A DNA stretch of 64,000 nucleotides, from assembly GCF_012044895.1 (NCBI RefSeq), contig NZ_CP050695.1, forward strand, positions 2,076,501 to 2,140,500. Direction: 5' to 3'. Positions 46,401 through 55,139 of the stretch are shown here, piece by piece. The notes below the pieces were generated by a model. The model was not told the DNA's origin. It made no database searches and saw only the letters and a list, made by a program, of their open reading frames with translations. A program made the position numbers and the translations under genes. This stretch comes from Aquisalimonas sp. 2447. GTDB taxonomy: Bacteria; Pseudomonadota; Gammaproteobacteria; Nitrococcales; Aquisalimonadaceae. Position 1 is the stretch's first letter. Each line of letters begins with the position of its first letter.

Positions 46401-46687
46401 AGGACCAGCAGGACTCCTCCAGCGACTTCACCGCCGAACGGCAGCCCCAGGGTCCGGCAGCCACCGACCTGACCACGGCGATGGAGCCCGGACCGCTGTC
46501 AGAGACTCCGGACGCGCCGGAAAAGGCGGACACCAGCCATCAGGATGGGCAATCGACCACGTCTGCGCCGGTTCCCGAGGCGGATAGCCAGGCGCCGGAA
46601 GACGATGAGGATGCCACCAGGGAGGAATCCGGGACGGATGACTCACCCAGGAAGGCGAGCGAAGAAGAGACCGGCGGCAGGAGCTGA
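43496..46687 (+). CDS. rne: Ribonuclease E
   Basis: The 1063-residue endoribonuclease is the core of RNA decay and rRNA/tRNA processing. The catalytic half holds an S1 domain ([19 protein letters not shown]), a 5' sensor and a DNase I-like domain with catalytic aspartates in [10 protein letters not shown] (about 302) and IVIDFIDMG. The zinc link CRRCNGQG lies near residue 405. Residues from about 520 on are low-complexity, rich in Ala, Thr, Ser, Asp and Glu. They carry two arginine-rich RNA-binding patches, [15 protein letters not shown] (near 715) and [14 protein letters not shown] (near 808). The degradosome-binding segments of E. coli are not recognisable. ATG 43496 gives the normal [10 protein letters not shown] start. 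Confidence 0.96.
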   Translation: MKRMLINATQPEELRVAMVDGQKLYDLDIETPAREQKKSNIYKGKITRVEPSLEAAFVQYGAERHGFLPFKEIARSYYQGNGGSGDSGRVSIKDVIKEGQEVVVQVDKEERGTKGAALTTYVSLAGRYLVLMPNNPRAGGVSRRIEGDDRDEIRDALRQLDTPDGMGLIVRTAGVGRNIEELQWDLNYLLQLWDMIKGAADERPAPFLIYQESNVIIRALRDYLRQDTGEILIDDPEVYATARDFIQQVMPQFSARLKHYDDSVPLFTRYQIESQIESAFDRQVQLPSGGAIVIDHTEALISIDINSARATKGSDIEETALNTNLEAADEIARQLRIRDLGGLIVIDFIDMGPNRNQRDVEQRLREAVKMDRARVQVGRISRFGLLEMSRQRLRTSLGETSQEVCRRCNGQGTVRSVESLSLSVLRLLEEEAMKDKTAKVLAQLPVDVATFLLNEKRETLGLIESRHAVQVILIPNRNLETPHYSVDRIRGDDTTADDSSYRLVAADKEAEQHYGTQDSKRRSEEPAVRAIAPSAPPAPEPEPETAAATPPAAAAESHASHSDRRPTTGLTGVFKWLSSVLVGDNGTPASTAESSAANQETAAATKDTSSSTTAQEDRSSTQARGASNRGGNRSRRGSGSSQPRSGSTGSGKGAKSSSTATEQSATTPAKQKPAAKKSDPEPAADTSTTGNDKRSEPSAATAEASAADEQARSGRSRRGRRGGRRRRRGSGQGGEDTGQQQESTTQAQDGNGSASAASEARDGGSGASETKSPKPTDTAAQETAATDTSTGTNGDARQTDDSGEEGRQRPRRRGGRGRRRGGSNQAATDGTEGTADAVGSAKPAEAENTPASKDSTPADNRTDTAASANTEAPAPTAKAENKDPRQRNGRPRIPAGTSTETTAKTAAATTDAEEPTAVKSDGTAPSGATGAADAADVAVADTVVASSGTESAEVEPSRPGDESAPVATQDQQDSSSDFTAERQPQGPAATDLTTAMEPGPLSETPDAPEKADTSHQDGQSTTSAPVPEADSQAPEDDEDATREESGTDDSPRKASEEETGGRS

Positions 46688-46695
46688 CCCCGCTG

Positions 46696-46733
46696 TGCCC
46701 GGTGCCGTGCATCCGACGCGGCACCGGGGCTTT
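46696..46733 (+). terminator. Rho-independent terminator of rne
   Basis: GCCCGGTGCCG (46696-46706) pairs with CGGCACCGGGGC (46718-46729) with one bulged base, and TTTT follows at 46730-46733. It lies 9 bp after the rne stop and faces the convergent phosphatase gene. Confidence 0.75.
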
Positions 46734-46781
46734 TCCCGAAGATGGTCCCGGAACTCCCCCGCTTTCCCTCCCGAAGGGCTT

Positions 46782-47258
46782 TCAGAGACCGTGCTGCCGG
46801 CGCAGATGCTCCAGGAACCCGCGGGCCCCCTCCTCCACCAGATCCAGCACGCGCTCGAATCCCCGGTCGCCACCGTAGTAAGGATCCGGCACTTCGTCCT
46901 GGGACGCTTCGGCCGCGAATTCCAGGAACATGCGGACCTTGTCTCTCTGCGCCTGCGGAGCCTCGGCGAGAAGTATGTCGAGATTACCCCGATCCATCAC
47001 CAACAGGTAATCGAAGTAGTCGTAGTCGGAGAGTTCCACCTGCCGGGCGCGTAAATCGCTGATGTCCACCCCGCGCTTGCGTGCCGCCTCCTGGGCACGC
47101 GGATCTGGCGGCCGCCCGACGTGGTACCCGTGGGTGCCGGCAGACTCGGTCTCCACCTGCCCATCCAACTGCGCCTCACGCAACAGCTGACGGAACACAC
47201 CCTCCGCCGTCGGCGAGCGGCAGATATTGCCCATGCACACGAACAGAACGCGAATCAT
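46782..47258 (-). CDS. Low-molecular-weight protein tyrosine phosphatase
   Basis: The 158-residue phosphatase has the CX5R signature near the N-terminus (VLFVCMGNICRSPTAEG) and the general-acid aspartate in VPDPYYGG. Relatives act on tyrosine-phosphorylated proteins, including polysaccharide-export kinases; no such kinase gene is in the window. The start ATG 47258 is exactly the family N-terminus MIRVLFVCMGN. It lies 34 bp after kdsB. In Pseudomonas the corresponding gene is in the same lpxK-kdsB cluster and is followed by murB, which is absent here. Confidence 0.9.
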   Translation of the reverse strand: MIRVLFVCMGNICRSPTAEGVFRQLLREAQLDGQVETESAGTHGYHVGRPPDPRAQEAARKRGVDISDLRARQVELSDYDYFDYLLVMDRGNLDILLAEAPQAQRDKVRMFLEFAAEASQDEVPDPYYGGDRGFERVLDLVEEGARGFLEHLRRQHGL

Positions 47259-47292
47259 CGATGCTCTCCAACAGTCAGTTTCCGGGGAAGGA

Positions 47293-48042
47293 TCAGCCCT
47301 CGCGCAGAAGGCCCGCCACCCGTTCCAGGTCAGCGGGGGTGTCCACGCCCGGGCCGGCATCGCCATGGACCTCCGCCGCGTGGATCGACAGGCCGTGCCA
47401 GAGCACGCGCAGTTGTTCCAGGGACTCTGTCTCTTCCAGAGGGGCGGGTTCGAGTGCCGGATAGCCGCGCAGGAAGCCCGCCCTGTAGGCGTAAATGCCC
47501 AGATGACGCCACCACCCTGCCAGTTGCTGCGGACGCCCTTGCCGCTCGCGGTCCCAGGGAATCGGTGCACGACTGAAGTACAGTGCGTGTCCTGAGCGCG
47601 ACCGAACCACCTTGACCACGTTCGGATCATGCAGTTCATCAGCGCCGTGCAGGGGCGTGACCAGGGTCGCTACCGACGTCTCCGGATTGGCTTCCAGATT
47701 GGTCACCAGCGTGCGAATGAAGGCCGGCGGCATCAACGGCTCATCGCCCTGGACGTTGACCACGACTTCGTCATCGTCCAGGCCGAGAATGCTCACGACC
47801 TCCGCCAGGCGATCCGTGCCTGAGGTATGGTCCGCGCGCGTCATGACCACGTCCACGCCAAGTTCCCGGCAGCGGGCCTCGATGCGCTCATCGTCGGTGG
47901 CAACGGTGACCCGCCCCGCTCCGCTTTCCCGGCCGCGTTCCACCACATGGCGCACCATTGGCCAGCCGGCGATCTCGGCCAGCGGCTTGCCGGGAAACCG
48001 GCTGGAGCCGTAGCGCGCGGGAATCACCACCTGAAAATTCAT
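47293..48042 (-). CDS. kdsB: 3-deoxy-manno-octulosonate cytidylyltransferase
   Basis: The 249-residue enzyme activates Kdo with CTP for lipopolysaccharide inner-core synthesis. N-terminal VVIPARYGSSRFPGKPLAEI is the nucleotide-binding segment, with VNVQGDEPLMPP and LYFSRAPIPWDR also typical. The start overlaps the lpxK stop (ATGA). Confidence 0.95.
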   Translation of the reverse strand: MNFQVVIPARYGSSRFPGKPLAEIAGWPMVRHVVERGRESGAGRVTVATDDERIEARCRELGVDVVMTRADHTSGTDRLAEVVSILGLDDDEVVVNVQGDEPLMPPAFIRTLVTNLEANPETSVATLVTPLHGADELHDPNVVKVVRSRSGHALYFSRAPIPWDRERQGRPQQLAGWWRHLGIYAYRAGFLRGYPALEPAPLEETESLEQLRVLWHGLSIHAAEVHGDAGPGVDTPADLERVAGLLREG

Positions 48043-49055
48043 TGTTCGCGTCTCCGATGACCGTCACTGAAGCGCTCCAGGGCGCCCCGCACTCGCGCCT
48101 TGAGCGCCCGCTCGGTCTCGGCGGTCAACACGGTCTCTGCCGGCACGGCCCAATGGCGTGGGCCGGCATGGGTCCGACACTTGACGGCGTCCTTCTCTGT
48201 CATGAACACCGGTAGATCGTCATCGAAGTTCACGTCCTTCGCAGCGAAAGGGTAATGATCCGCGAATGGATGCCGGATGGTCTCGATGCCGTAGCGGCCG
48301 AGCGCGGCGAAGAACCGGTCCGGGTTGCCGATGCCGGCGATGGCGTGAGCCTGTTCGCCGGCAAAGTCGGTAAGCGGCCTGGACTGGCCGTCATCGGCAA
48401 CACTGACGGCCCGCGAAATCCGCAATGTGAAATAGTAGGGCGTCAACCACGACGGACCGCCGTTGGCCACCAGCAGATCAACACTGCGCAGTCGCCGCCG
48501 CGGCTCCCGCAGGGGGCCGGCCGGCAGGCAGTGTCCGTTGCCCAGACCACGCGCAGCGTCGATGACAACCACTTCCAGATCACGGTTCAGCCGGTAGTGC
48601 TGCAGACCATCGTCAGAGATCACAACATCGCAACCATAAGCCTCCAGTAGCGCCCTCGCCGCCTGCACGCGATCCGGACCGGCCACCACCGGGCAGCCGC
48701 TGCGCTGCGCCAGCAGCACGGGTTCGTCACCCACGTCATACGGGTCGCTGTCCGCGTTCACCAGCTGCGGCCACTCCTTCGACTGACCGCCGTATCCTCG
48801 GGTAATGATTCCCGGGTGCTTGCCCATGGATCGCAGATAGCGCGCCATCCATAGCACCAGCGGGGTCTTGCCGGTACCGCCGACGAATATGTTGCCGATG
48901 ATCAGTACCGGCGCTGCAACACGTTCCCGCTGCAGCACGCCCCAGCGGTAGGCCTGGCGACGGATGGCGGCGACAACACGGTACAACCACGATGCCGGAA
49001 GCAGGGCCAGGGAGCGCGACGTGTTGCGCAGCCAGAATTCCGGGAACCCGGTCAC
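48039..49055 (-). CDS. lpxK: Tetraacyldisaccharide 4'-kinase
   Basis: The 338-residue inner-membrane kinase phosphorylates the lipid A precursor to lipid IVA. The P-loop is IFVGGTGKTPLV, followed by ITRGYGG, VISDDGLQHYRLNRD and a C-terminal FMTEKDAVKC. Translation begins at GTG 49055, overlapping the exbD stop (GTGA); the N-terminal membrane-associated helix LALLPASWLYRVV follows. Confidence 0.94.
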   Translation of the reverse strand: MTGFPEFWLRNTSRSLALLPASWLYRVVAAIRRQAYRWGVLQRERVAAPVLIIGNIFVGGTGKTPLVLWMARYLRSMGKHPGIITRGYGGQSKEWPQLVNADSDPYDVGDEPVLLAQRSGCPVVAGPDRVQAARALLEAYGCDVVISDDGLQHYRLNRDLEVVVIDAARGLGNGHCLPAGPLREPRRRLRSVDLLVANGGPSWLTPYYFTLRISRAVSVADDGQSRPLTDFAGEQAHAIAGIGNPDRFFAALGRYGIETIRHPFADHYPFAAKDVNFDDDLPVFMTEKDAVKCRTHAGPRHWAVPAETVLTAETERALKARVRGALERFSDGHRRREQ

Positions 49056-49468
49056 TCGTCCTCCGGAACCGTGGCAATGGAGAGACTGGAGATGTCGGCA
49101 CGGCCCGCCGCGTCCAGGGCGGTGACCAGGGACTGATGTGGCGTGCGGCCATCCGCCCGGATGATCACCGGAGCCTCCGGGTTGTCCGCCAGCGCTTGAT
49201 TGAGGGCACGCTCCACGGTTTCCGCCTGCTGATTCGCCAGGGCATTGCCGTTGACGAAATAATCGCCCTCGGCGTTGATGGTCAGTTCGATGGGGCTGTA
49301 GGCACGCTGCCCCGGGTCCAGTGAAGCTTCCGGCAGCGTCAATTCCATATCCGCCTCGTTGAGGAAGGTCGCACTGACCATGAAGAAGATCAGCATCAGG
49401 AAAACCACGTCGATCAGTGGCGTCAACGTGATTTCCGGCTCCTCCCGGCGTCGTGGCCGCAGGTTCAC
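49052..49468 (-). CDS. exbD: Biopolymer transport protein ExbD/TolR family
   Basis: The 138-residue protein has one membrane helix near the N-terminus with the proton-path aspartate in TPLIDVVFLMLIFFMV, and a periplasmic domain. It pairs with the ExbB-like protein to form a proton-driven motor. No tonB gene is visible here. The gene lies between exbB (4-bp overlap) and lpxK (4-bp overlap), an order known in Pseudomonas. Confidence 0.92.
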   Translation of the reverse strand: MNLRPRRREEPEITLTPLIDVVFLMLIFFMVSATFLNEADMELTLPEASLDPGQRAYSPIELTINAEGDYFVNGNALANQQAETVERALNQALADNPEAPVIIRADGRTPHQSLVTALDAAGRADISSLSIATVPEDE

Positions 49469-50109
49469 GACCGCCCTCCGGCATCGCCCTCAACAGCGCT
49501 GCGCTCCCTCTGCCCCTGGATGACTTCCACCAGTTTCAGCGCTTCCTGCTCCATCTCCACCATGTGCTCGTCCACCAGGCCCCGGAAATAGCGATACGCC
49601 ATCAGCGCCGGAATGGCGACAATAAGTCCGGCAGCTGTGGTGAGCAGCGCCTCCGAGATGCCGCCGGCAAGATTGGCAGCGTCACCCACGCCGTGAGCGG
49701 TAATGGCGCTGAACACGCGAATCATGCCGATAACGGTGCCCAGCAGGCCCAGTAGCGGCGTAATGGAGGCAATCGTCCCGAGAGTATTCAGAAACCGCTC
49801 CAGACGATGGGCCTCATGGCGCCCGGCATCTTCAATGGCCTCGAGCATGATATCGCGGCCACTGCGCATGTTCGTGAGGCCCGCGGCCAGCACCCGCCCC
49901 AGGGACGAACCCTCCCGCAGCTGGCGCAGCTGCTGCGCATCCAGCGTGCCGTTCTTGACCTGATGCCAGACGTGAGCCACCAGGTGTGGCGGCAGCACGC
50001 GTCGCCGCTGCAACGCCCACACCCGCTCGCCGATAATGGCCAGAGCCAGCACCGAGCAGAGGATGATGGGGACCATCACCCAGCCGCCTGCCGCAATCAT
50101 TTCCAGCAC
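49465..50109 (-). CDS. exbB: MotA/TolQ/ExbB proton channel family protein
   Basis: The 214-residue inner-membrane protein has three hydrophobic segments; the last two are NTLGTIASITPLLGLLGTVI and GISEALLTTAAGLIVAIPAL. It forms the stator with ExbD. GTG 50109 (MLEMIAAGGWVM) is chosen because AGAGGA lies 7 bases upstream; the longer frame to 50181 adds a charged, non-conserved stretch. A 177-bp region separates it from comEC. Confidence 0.9.
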   Translation of the reverse strand: MLEMIAAGGWVMVPIILCSVLALAIIGERVWALQRRRVLPPHLVAHVWHQVKNGTLDAQQLRQLREGSSLGRVLAAGLTNMRSGRDIMLEAIEDAGRHEAHRLERFLNTLGTIASITPLLGLLGTVIGMIRVFSAITAHGVGDAANLAGGISEALLTTAAGLIVAIPALMAYRYFRGLVDEHMVEMEQEALKLVEVIQGQRERSAVEGDAGGRS

Positions 50110-50286
50110 GCCGAGATCCTCTCTGTGTCGTTGTTCCCTCGGGAAAAGTCGAACCATCCCCGCAATCAGGCCGGGCAACAATCGGCAATTGCACCGAATC
50201 CCGGGACAAGCCTGCGCCAGCCGGTAGCGCGGCGAGCCCGCATGATAAACGATTCATGGCCCCGACCGAAGGGCGCCCAGGGCACG

Positions 50287-52473
50287 TCACCGTCGATTCC
50301 ACCAGCCGGCGTGCTGCCGGCGCGGGCTGATGTGGAGACCGTCACGGGCAACCAGTTCCACTGCCCCGTCTCGCCCGGTGATCAGCACCTCCACCCCGCG
50401 GCGTTCCAGCCGGGCAACGGTTTCCGGATGCGGCAATCCGTGGCGATTGGGGGCGTCCACGGACACGATGGCGACTTTCGGCGCCAGGGCGTCGAGCATC
50501 GCCGGGCTCACCGCATCGCGGTGGCCGGCGGCGGGCAGGACCACAGCATCCACGGGTGGCAACATATCCCACTGGATGGCCTGCCCCGGCTCGAGTCCGG
50601 TCGCCAGGAGCAGGGTTGCCGAAGGCCCCTGGATCAGTAGCAGACAGGCATCAACGGCAAGCAGTCCATCGAGGAAGCGCAGGCTCGCCTCCCACGCGCC
50701 TTGCTGCCACGTATCGCCTTGCTCACACCTGCGCCGGTCATCGCCCGCTGCGGCGCGCCATGCCCCTGCATGCAGGTAGAGGTGTTCCGCACCGCCCCGG
50801 TGTCCTGCCTGGTCCCGGGTCAGCACCAACCCGTCGGCTCCGCCTGGCGCCCGTCGAGCGAGCAGCGCGTTGACGGCATCGCCGCGACGCCCCGCATCCA
50901 CCACGGCAACGCCTGCGGAGCTTTCCAGCACTGTTGCATGGCCGTGACCGACATCCAGGACGGTCGCTCGCCACTCTTCCGGAGTCCCGTGAGCATGTGT
51001 TGCGGTGAGTACGGCGGTGGCCAGGGGAAACGCAAGAAGCCGCGGGGTGATAGCGCCGGGCAGCAGGACCAGCAGACTGCAGGCCGCGAGTAGCACCCAC
51101 GCTCGACCTGCTTCCGGAACTCCCGGCCGCGGCAGTCCGGCCGCTGCGTTATGCAGGGCGTCGACGAAAGCGAGAAAGAGCCACAGGACCCAGGCAGCCA
51201 GCTCCGCGACAAAAGCACCTGCTTCCGGCGCAAGCACCACCAAAGCCGACGCCAGCAGCGTCAGCGGCACCGCGAACAGGCCGACCAGGGGGATCGCGAC
51301 CAGGTTGGCCACCGGCGCAAGCACCGCCGCATGCCCGAACAACGCCAGGGTCAGCGGCACAATGGCGATGCCGAGCTGCAGCTGCAGCGCAGGCCAGCGC
51401 CAGGCGTCCGGTGCACCGGGTGTTCCGCGCAGAAGCAAGCCCAGGCAGGCGACCGCGGCAAAGGACAACCAGAACCCCGATGCCAGAGGTGCCAGTGGAT
51501 CAATCAGCAGCACACCGGTCAGGGCCACTACCAACAGGTACAGGGGGCGGGCAGGACGGCGGGCGGCGACCGCCAGGAGGACCACGGCCAGCATCAGCAG
51601 GGCACGCTGGGTGGGAATGGTAAACCCGGCCAGGGCGGCATAGGTGGAGGCAGTCACCAGCCCCACCACTGCCCCAGCCACCGGTGCCGGTATGCGCGCG
51701 GCGACGCCCAGCAGGCGCCAGCCCCAGGTCCCGAGTAGCAGGCCCAGGCCACCTGCAAGCCCGACGTGGAGACCGGATATCGCGACCAGATGGTTCGTGC
51801 CCGTGTGCAGCAGAGCGTCCCAGGTGCTGCTGTCCAGGAAGCGCCGGTCGCCCACGCCCAGGGCGGCCAGCATGGCTCCCGCCTGCTCGTGGTTGACCGC
51901 AGCCCGCAGTTGCCGGGACAAGCTCGCGCGGACCTGGTCCAGCCCGAGCCCGGCTTCCGCCAGACGCTGACCATCCACCACCGTACCGGTTGCGTCCAGA
52001 CGTCGGGTAATCAGCCAGCGCTCCCGATCGAAACTGCCCGGGTTGAGGCGGCCATCCGGTGGACGCAGGGCAAGCTCGAGGCGCCAGTGCTCGCCCTCGG
52101 CCGGTGGCCGCGACACCCCGTACCAGATCAGCTGCGCGCGGCGCACGCCCCCGAGTTCATCGGGCTGCGGGAAGCGGACGACGAACCGTGTGTATCGCTC
52201 GCCGTGCTGCACCAGGTCGGTGACCCTGGCATTCACGGTGACGTCCCGCGGCGCCTCCAACCGGTGCTCCAGCGCCAGCGTGGCATGCAACGCGGACCAG
52301 GCCAGACCAGCGCAGACCGCCGCCGGCGCCAGCCAACGCCCCCTGACAGCCACGCCAAAGGCCACTACACCGAGCACAAGCGCCCAGAACGGTGCCTGCG
52401 GCAACGTCCTCGCCAGATGGAAGGCAATGGCACCGGCAGTGAATGCCGAGCAGATCAGCAGGGGCGCGCTCAT
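50287..52473 (-). CDS. comEC: DNA internalization protein ComEC/Rec2 with a degenerate metallo-lactamase domain
   Basis: The 728-residue polytopic protein is predicted to form the inner-membrane channel for single-stranded DNA in natural transformation. An N-terminal DUF4131 region, the Competence domain with about ten hydrophobic segments (HLVAISGLHVGLAGGLG motif) and a C-terminal metallo-beta-lactamase-like domain are in the usual order. The lactamase domain starts VLDVGHGHATVLES. However, the expected HxHxDH motif reads TRDQAGHRGG, and the later HHGS-type motif reads AAGHRDAVS. Most metal ligands are therefore missing. ATG 52473 gives MSAPLLICSAFTAG. Confidence 0.9.
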   Translation of the reverse strand: MSAPLLICSAFTAGAIAFHLARTLPQAPFWALVLGVVAFGVAVRGRWLAPAAVCAGLAWSALHATLALEHRLEAPRDVTVNARVTDLVQHGERYTRFVVRFPQPDELGGVRRAQLIWYGVSRPPAEGEHWRLELALRPPDGRLNPGSFDRERWLITRRLDATGTVVDGQRLAEAGLGLDQVRASLSRQLRAAVNHEQAGAMLAALGVGDRRFLDSSTWDALLHTGTNHLVAISGLHVGLAGGLGLLLGTWGWRLLGVAARIPAPVAGAVVGLVTASTYAALAGFTIPTQRALLMLAVVLLAVAARRPARPLYLLVVALTGVLLIDPLAPLASGFWLSFAAVACLGLLLRGTPGAPDAWRWPALQLQLGIAIVPLTLALFGHAAVLAPVANLVAIPLVGLFAVPLTLLASALVVLAPEAGAFVAELAAWVLWLFLAFVDALHNAAAGLPRPGVPEAGRAWVLLAACSLLVLLPGAITPRLLAFPLATAVLTATHAHGTPEEWRATVLDVGHGHATVLESSAGVAVVDAGRRGDAVNALLARRAPGGADGLVLTRDQAGHRGGAEHLYLHAGAWRAAAGDDRRRCEQGDTWQQGAWEASLRFLDGLLAVDACLLLIQGPSATLLLATGLEPGQAIQWDMLPPVDAVVLPAAGHRDAVSPAMLDALAPKVAIVSVDAPNRHGLPHPETVARLERRGVEVLITGRDGAVELVARDGLHISPRRQHAGWWNRR

Positions 52474-52596
52474 CCTTGAGCAATCTCTTCCTGGGCTGGT
52501 CATCGTGATGCTGCCCCACGACGACATGGATTCCGGGAACCCGGGTGGTTCGAGTTATTATGGGCACATTCGTCACCGATAGCCCAGAGAGAGCAC

Positions 52597-53223
52597 GTGC
52601 CGAGAAAGTTCTTCCGCCGCTACCTGCCCGATTCGGGAAGCGTCCGCCGCCACCAGCGCATGCAGCTGTTCGGACGGTTGCTGCACGCCCCTAACCTCTG
52701 GCACCTCAATCGCCACTCCGTGGCCGGTGGTCTCGTCATCGGTCTGTTTCTGGCCTTCATGCCCATGCCGTTCCAGATGATCCCCGCGGCGGCCCTGGCC
52801 ATTCTCCTGCGAGTGAATCTGCCCATGGCGCTTGCTGGCGTGTGGGTCTCCAACCCGCTCACCATGGCACCAATGCTCTACTTCCAGTACCGGATGGGCA
52901 AGCTCCTGATGGGCGAACGCATCCGCGAGACCGGGTTCGAGCCGACGCTGCAATGGTTCTGGGCAGAGCTCACGCTGATCTGGCAACCACTGCTGCTGGG
53001 CAGCACGCTTTGCGGCATTGTGGCCGCACTGGCCGGGTACGGCTTCATTCACCTGCTCTGGCGGATCAATATCCGTCGCCACCTTCGGCGGCGCAAGGAA
53101 AAACGCGCTGCTCGCGCCGACGCCCTGCACAGGCAGGCTGCCGCCGTCAGCTCAGACGCCCGTCATCAATCCTCACCGTCCGGTCCATACGCCGCGCAAG
53201 GTCGAGATCGTGGGTCACCATGA
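52597..53223 (+). CDS. DUF2062 family membrane protein
   Basis: The 208-residue protein has two or three hydrophobic segments ([20 protein letters not shown], and [20 protein letters not shown]) and the family motif [14 protein letters not shown] basic tail is rich in Arg. The function is unknown. The GTG start at 52597 has AGAGAGAG upstream. It is convergent with lolD and overlaps its 3' end by 77 bp. The overlap lies in the variable C-terminal tail of this protein. Confidence 0.8.
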   Translation: MPRKFFRRYLPDSGSVRRHQRMQLFGRLLHAPNLWHLNRHSVAGGLVIGLFLAFMPMPFQMIPAAALAILLRVNLPMALAGVWVSNPLTMAPMLYFQYRMGKLLMGERIRETGFEPTLQWFWAELTLIWQPLLLGSTLCGIVAALAGYGFIHLLWRINIRRHLRRRKEKRAARADALHRQAAAVSSDARHQSSPSGPYAAQGRDRGSP

Positions 53224-53836
53224 CCAGGCTGGTGCCGAAATCCCTGTTCAGCTCGCGTAGCAGACCGAACACTTCATCGGCGGTCTGCCGGTCAAGATTC
53301 CCGGTGGGCTCATCCGCCAGCACGCAGGCGGGCTCGGTGACAAGGGCTCGCGCAATGGCGGTGCGCTGACGCTCACCACCAGAGAGTTCCCCCGGCTTGT
53401 GGCCGCTACGGTGCCCCAGGCCCACCCGTTCCAGCACGCGTTCCGCAGCCTCGCGGGCTTGGTGACGATCGGCCTTGCGGATCAGCAGCGGCATTGCCAC
53501 GTTTTCCACCGCCGTGAACTCCGGGAGAAGGTGGTGGAACTGGTAGATGAATCCGATGGCACGGTTGCGCAGGAATCCCCGCTCCCGCGCCCGCAGGGCG
53601 TACACCGCTTCACCCTGCACGTACACCGTGCCCTCCGTGGGCGCATCCAGACCGCCGAGAATCTGTAGCAGCGTACTCTTGCCAGAGCCGGAGCGACCGA
53701 CGATGGCAAGCTGTTCGGCATGCGCCACGGTGAGCGTCACATCCTCGAGCACGCGGATGTCCTGCGGCCCCTCACGGAATACTTTGCCGACACCTTCGCA
53801 CTGAATCACCGCATTGTGCATGGGGGTCTCACTCAT
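53147..53836 (-). CDS. lolD: Lipoprotein-releasing ABC transporter ATP-binding protein LolD
   Basis: The 229-residue ATPase powers extraction of outer-membrane lipoproteins. Walker A is GRSGSGKST, the LolD-specific segment [22 protein letters not shown] is present, the signature is [10 protein letters not shown] and Walker [15 protein letters not shown] 53836 overlaps the lolC stop by 8 bp. The stop lies inside the convergent DUF2062 gene. Confidence 0.93.
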   Translation of the reverse strand: MSETPMHNAVIQCEGVGKVFREGPQDIRVLEDVTLTVAHAEQLAIVGRSGSGKSTLLQILGGLDAPTEGTVYVQGEAVYALRARERGFLRNRAIGFIYQFHHLLPEFTAVENVAMPLLIRKADRHQAREAAERVLERVGLGHRSGHKPGELSGGERQRTAIARALVTEPACVLADEPTGNLDRQTADEVFGLLRELNRDFGTSLVMVTHDLDLARRMDRTVRIDDGRLS

Positions 53837-55079
53837 AGCGCAAAGCCTCCGCCGGCTCCGTGCGCGCACCACGCCACGCCGGATAAATGGTGGCCAGCAG
53901 AGCCAGCACCAGCGCCACGGCCGCAATCCGGCCTACGTCCTGGGAGCGCAGATCCGATGGCAGATCACTGAGCCAGTAGATGTCGGGGGCAAGGAAGGCG
54001 ATGCCCAGCAGCGACTCCAGCGCCGGCACGATGGTCTCCACGTTCAGCGCCAGCGCAACACCGCCGGCGACGCCGAGGATGGTGCCAACCACGCCGATCA
54101 CCGTCCCCTGGACCATGAACACGCCCATGATCGTTCCCGGGCTCGCGCCCAGCGTGCGCAGTATGGCGATGTCACTGCGCTTGTCGTTCACCACCATGAC
54201 CAGGGTGGAGACGATGTTGAATGCCGCCACGGCGATGATCAGCGTGAGAATGACAAACATGACCGTCTTCTCTGTCTGCACGGCCCGGAAGAAGCTCGCG
54301 TGCTCCTGCGTCCAGTCGCGCACGCGCAGGCCGCTGCCTTCAAGGTCCCGCCCGACTTCCCTGGCCAGCCAGGGGGCGTCCATGAGATCGCGGAACTGCA
54401 ACCGGACGCCGGAAACGCCGTCTCCGAGGCGCATGATGGTCGCCGCATCGTCCATGTGCACCAGTGCAACGCCGCGGTCGTACTCGAACATGCCGACATC
54501 GAAGGTTCCCGCAACGTGAAAGCGTTTCAGCCGCGGGACAATGCCGGCCACGGTGGCACGCGCCTCCGGAGTGACCACGGTGACCCGGTCACCGGGCCGG
54601 ACGCCCAGCTCCCGGGCCAGGGCCCAGCCCAGAATGATGTTGTACTCGCCGGGCTGCAGGGCGTCGGCGGCATCACCGTCAATGTGCTCCATTACCCGGG
54701 AGACATCGCCTTCCTGATCGGGCAACACGCCCCGGAGCTGACCGCCGCTGACCTGACCACCCCGGGTCATCATCACCTCGCCACTGACGTAGGGCGCAGC
54801 GCCGAGCACCTCCGGGTGCGCCCGCGCGCGCTCAACGACGCTCTCCCAGTCCTCCATGCCACCTTCGCGGGCTTCCACCGTTGCATGGGCAATCATGCCG
54901 AGGATCTTGTCGCGGAGTTCCCGCTCGAAGCCGTTCATCACCGACAACACGGTGATGAGGGCGGTCACCCCCAGGGCAATGCCCAGGATGGAGCTCAGCG
55001 AGATGAAGGACACGAACTGGTTACGCCGCTTGGCACGGGTGTAACGCAATCCGATAAACAGTTCCAGCGGACGAAACAT
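53829..55079 (-). CDS. lolC: Lipoprotein-releasing ABC transporter permease LolC/LolE (LolF-like)
   Basis: The 416-residue permease has four membrane segments: one N-terminal ([20 protein letters not shown]) and three after residue 270. A large periplasmic domain lies between them and contains [18 protein letters not shown], the region where the LolA-binding Hook of LolC is found. Only one permease gene is present, so it may act as a LolF-like homodimer with LolD. ATG 55079 with AAGGAA upstream is the start. The signature [16 protein letters not shown] is typical. Confidence 0.9.
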   Translation of the reverse strand: MFRPLELFIGLRYTRAKRRNQFVSFISLSSILGIALGVTALITVLSVMNGFERELRDKILGMIAHATVEAREGGMEDWESVVERARAHPEVLGAAPYVSGEVMMTRGGQVSGGQLRGVLPDQEGDVSRVMEHIDGDAADALQPGEYNIILGWALARELGVRPGDRVTVVTPEARATVAGIVPRLKRFHVAGTFDVGMFEYDRGVALVHMDDAATIMRLGDGVSGVRLQFRDLMDAPWLAREVGRDLEGSGLRVRDWTQEHASFFRAVQTEKTVMFVILTLIIAVAAFNIVSTLVMVVNDKRSDIAILRTLGASPGTIMGVFMVQGTVIGVVGTILGVAGGVALALNVETIVPALESLLGIAFLAPDIYWLSDLPSDLRSQDVGRIAAVALVLALLATIYPAWRGARTEPAEALRYE

Positions 55080-55139
55080 GGTCGGTTCCTTGTACATCGA
55101 CTTTCCGCAAGACCGGGACAATGTCCCGGGCACGCTTGC

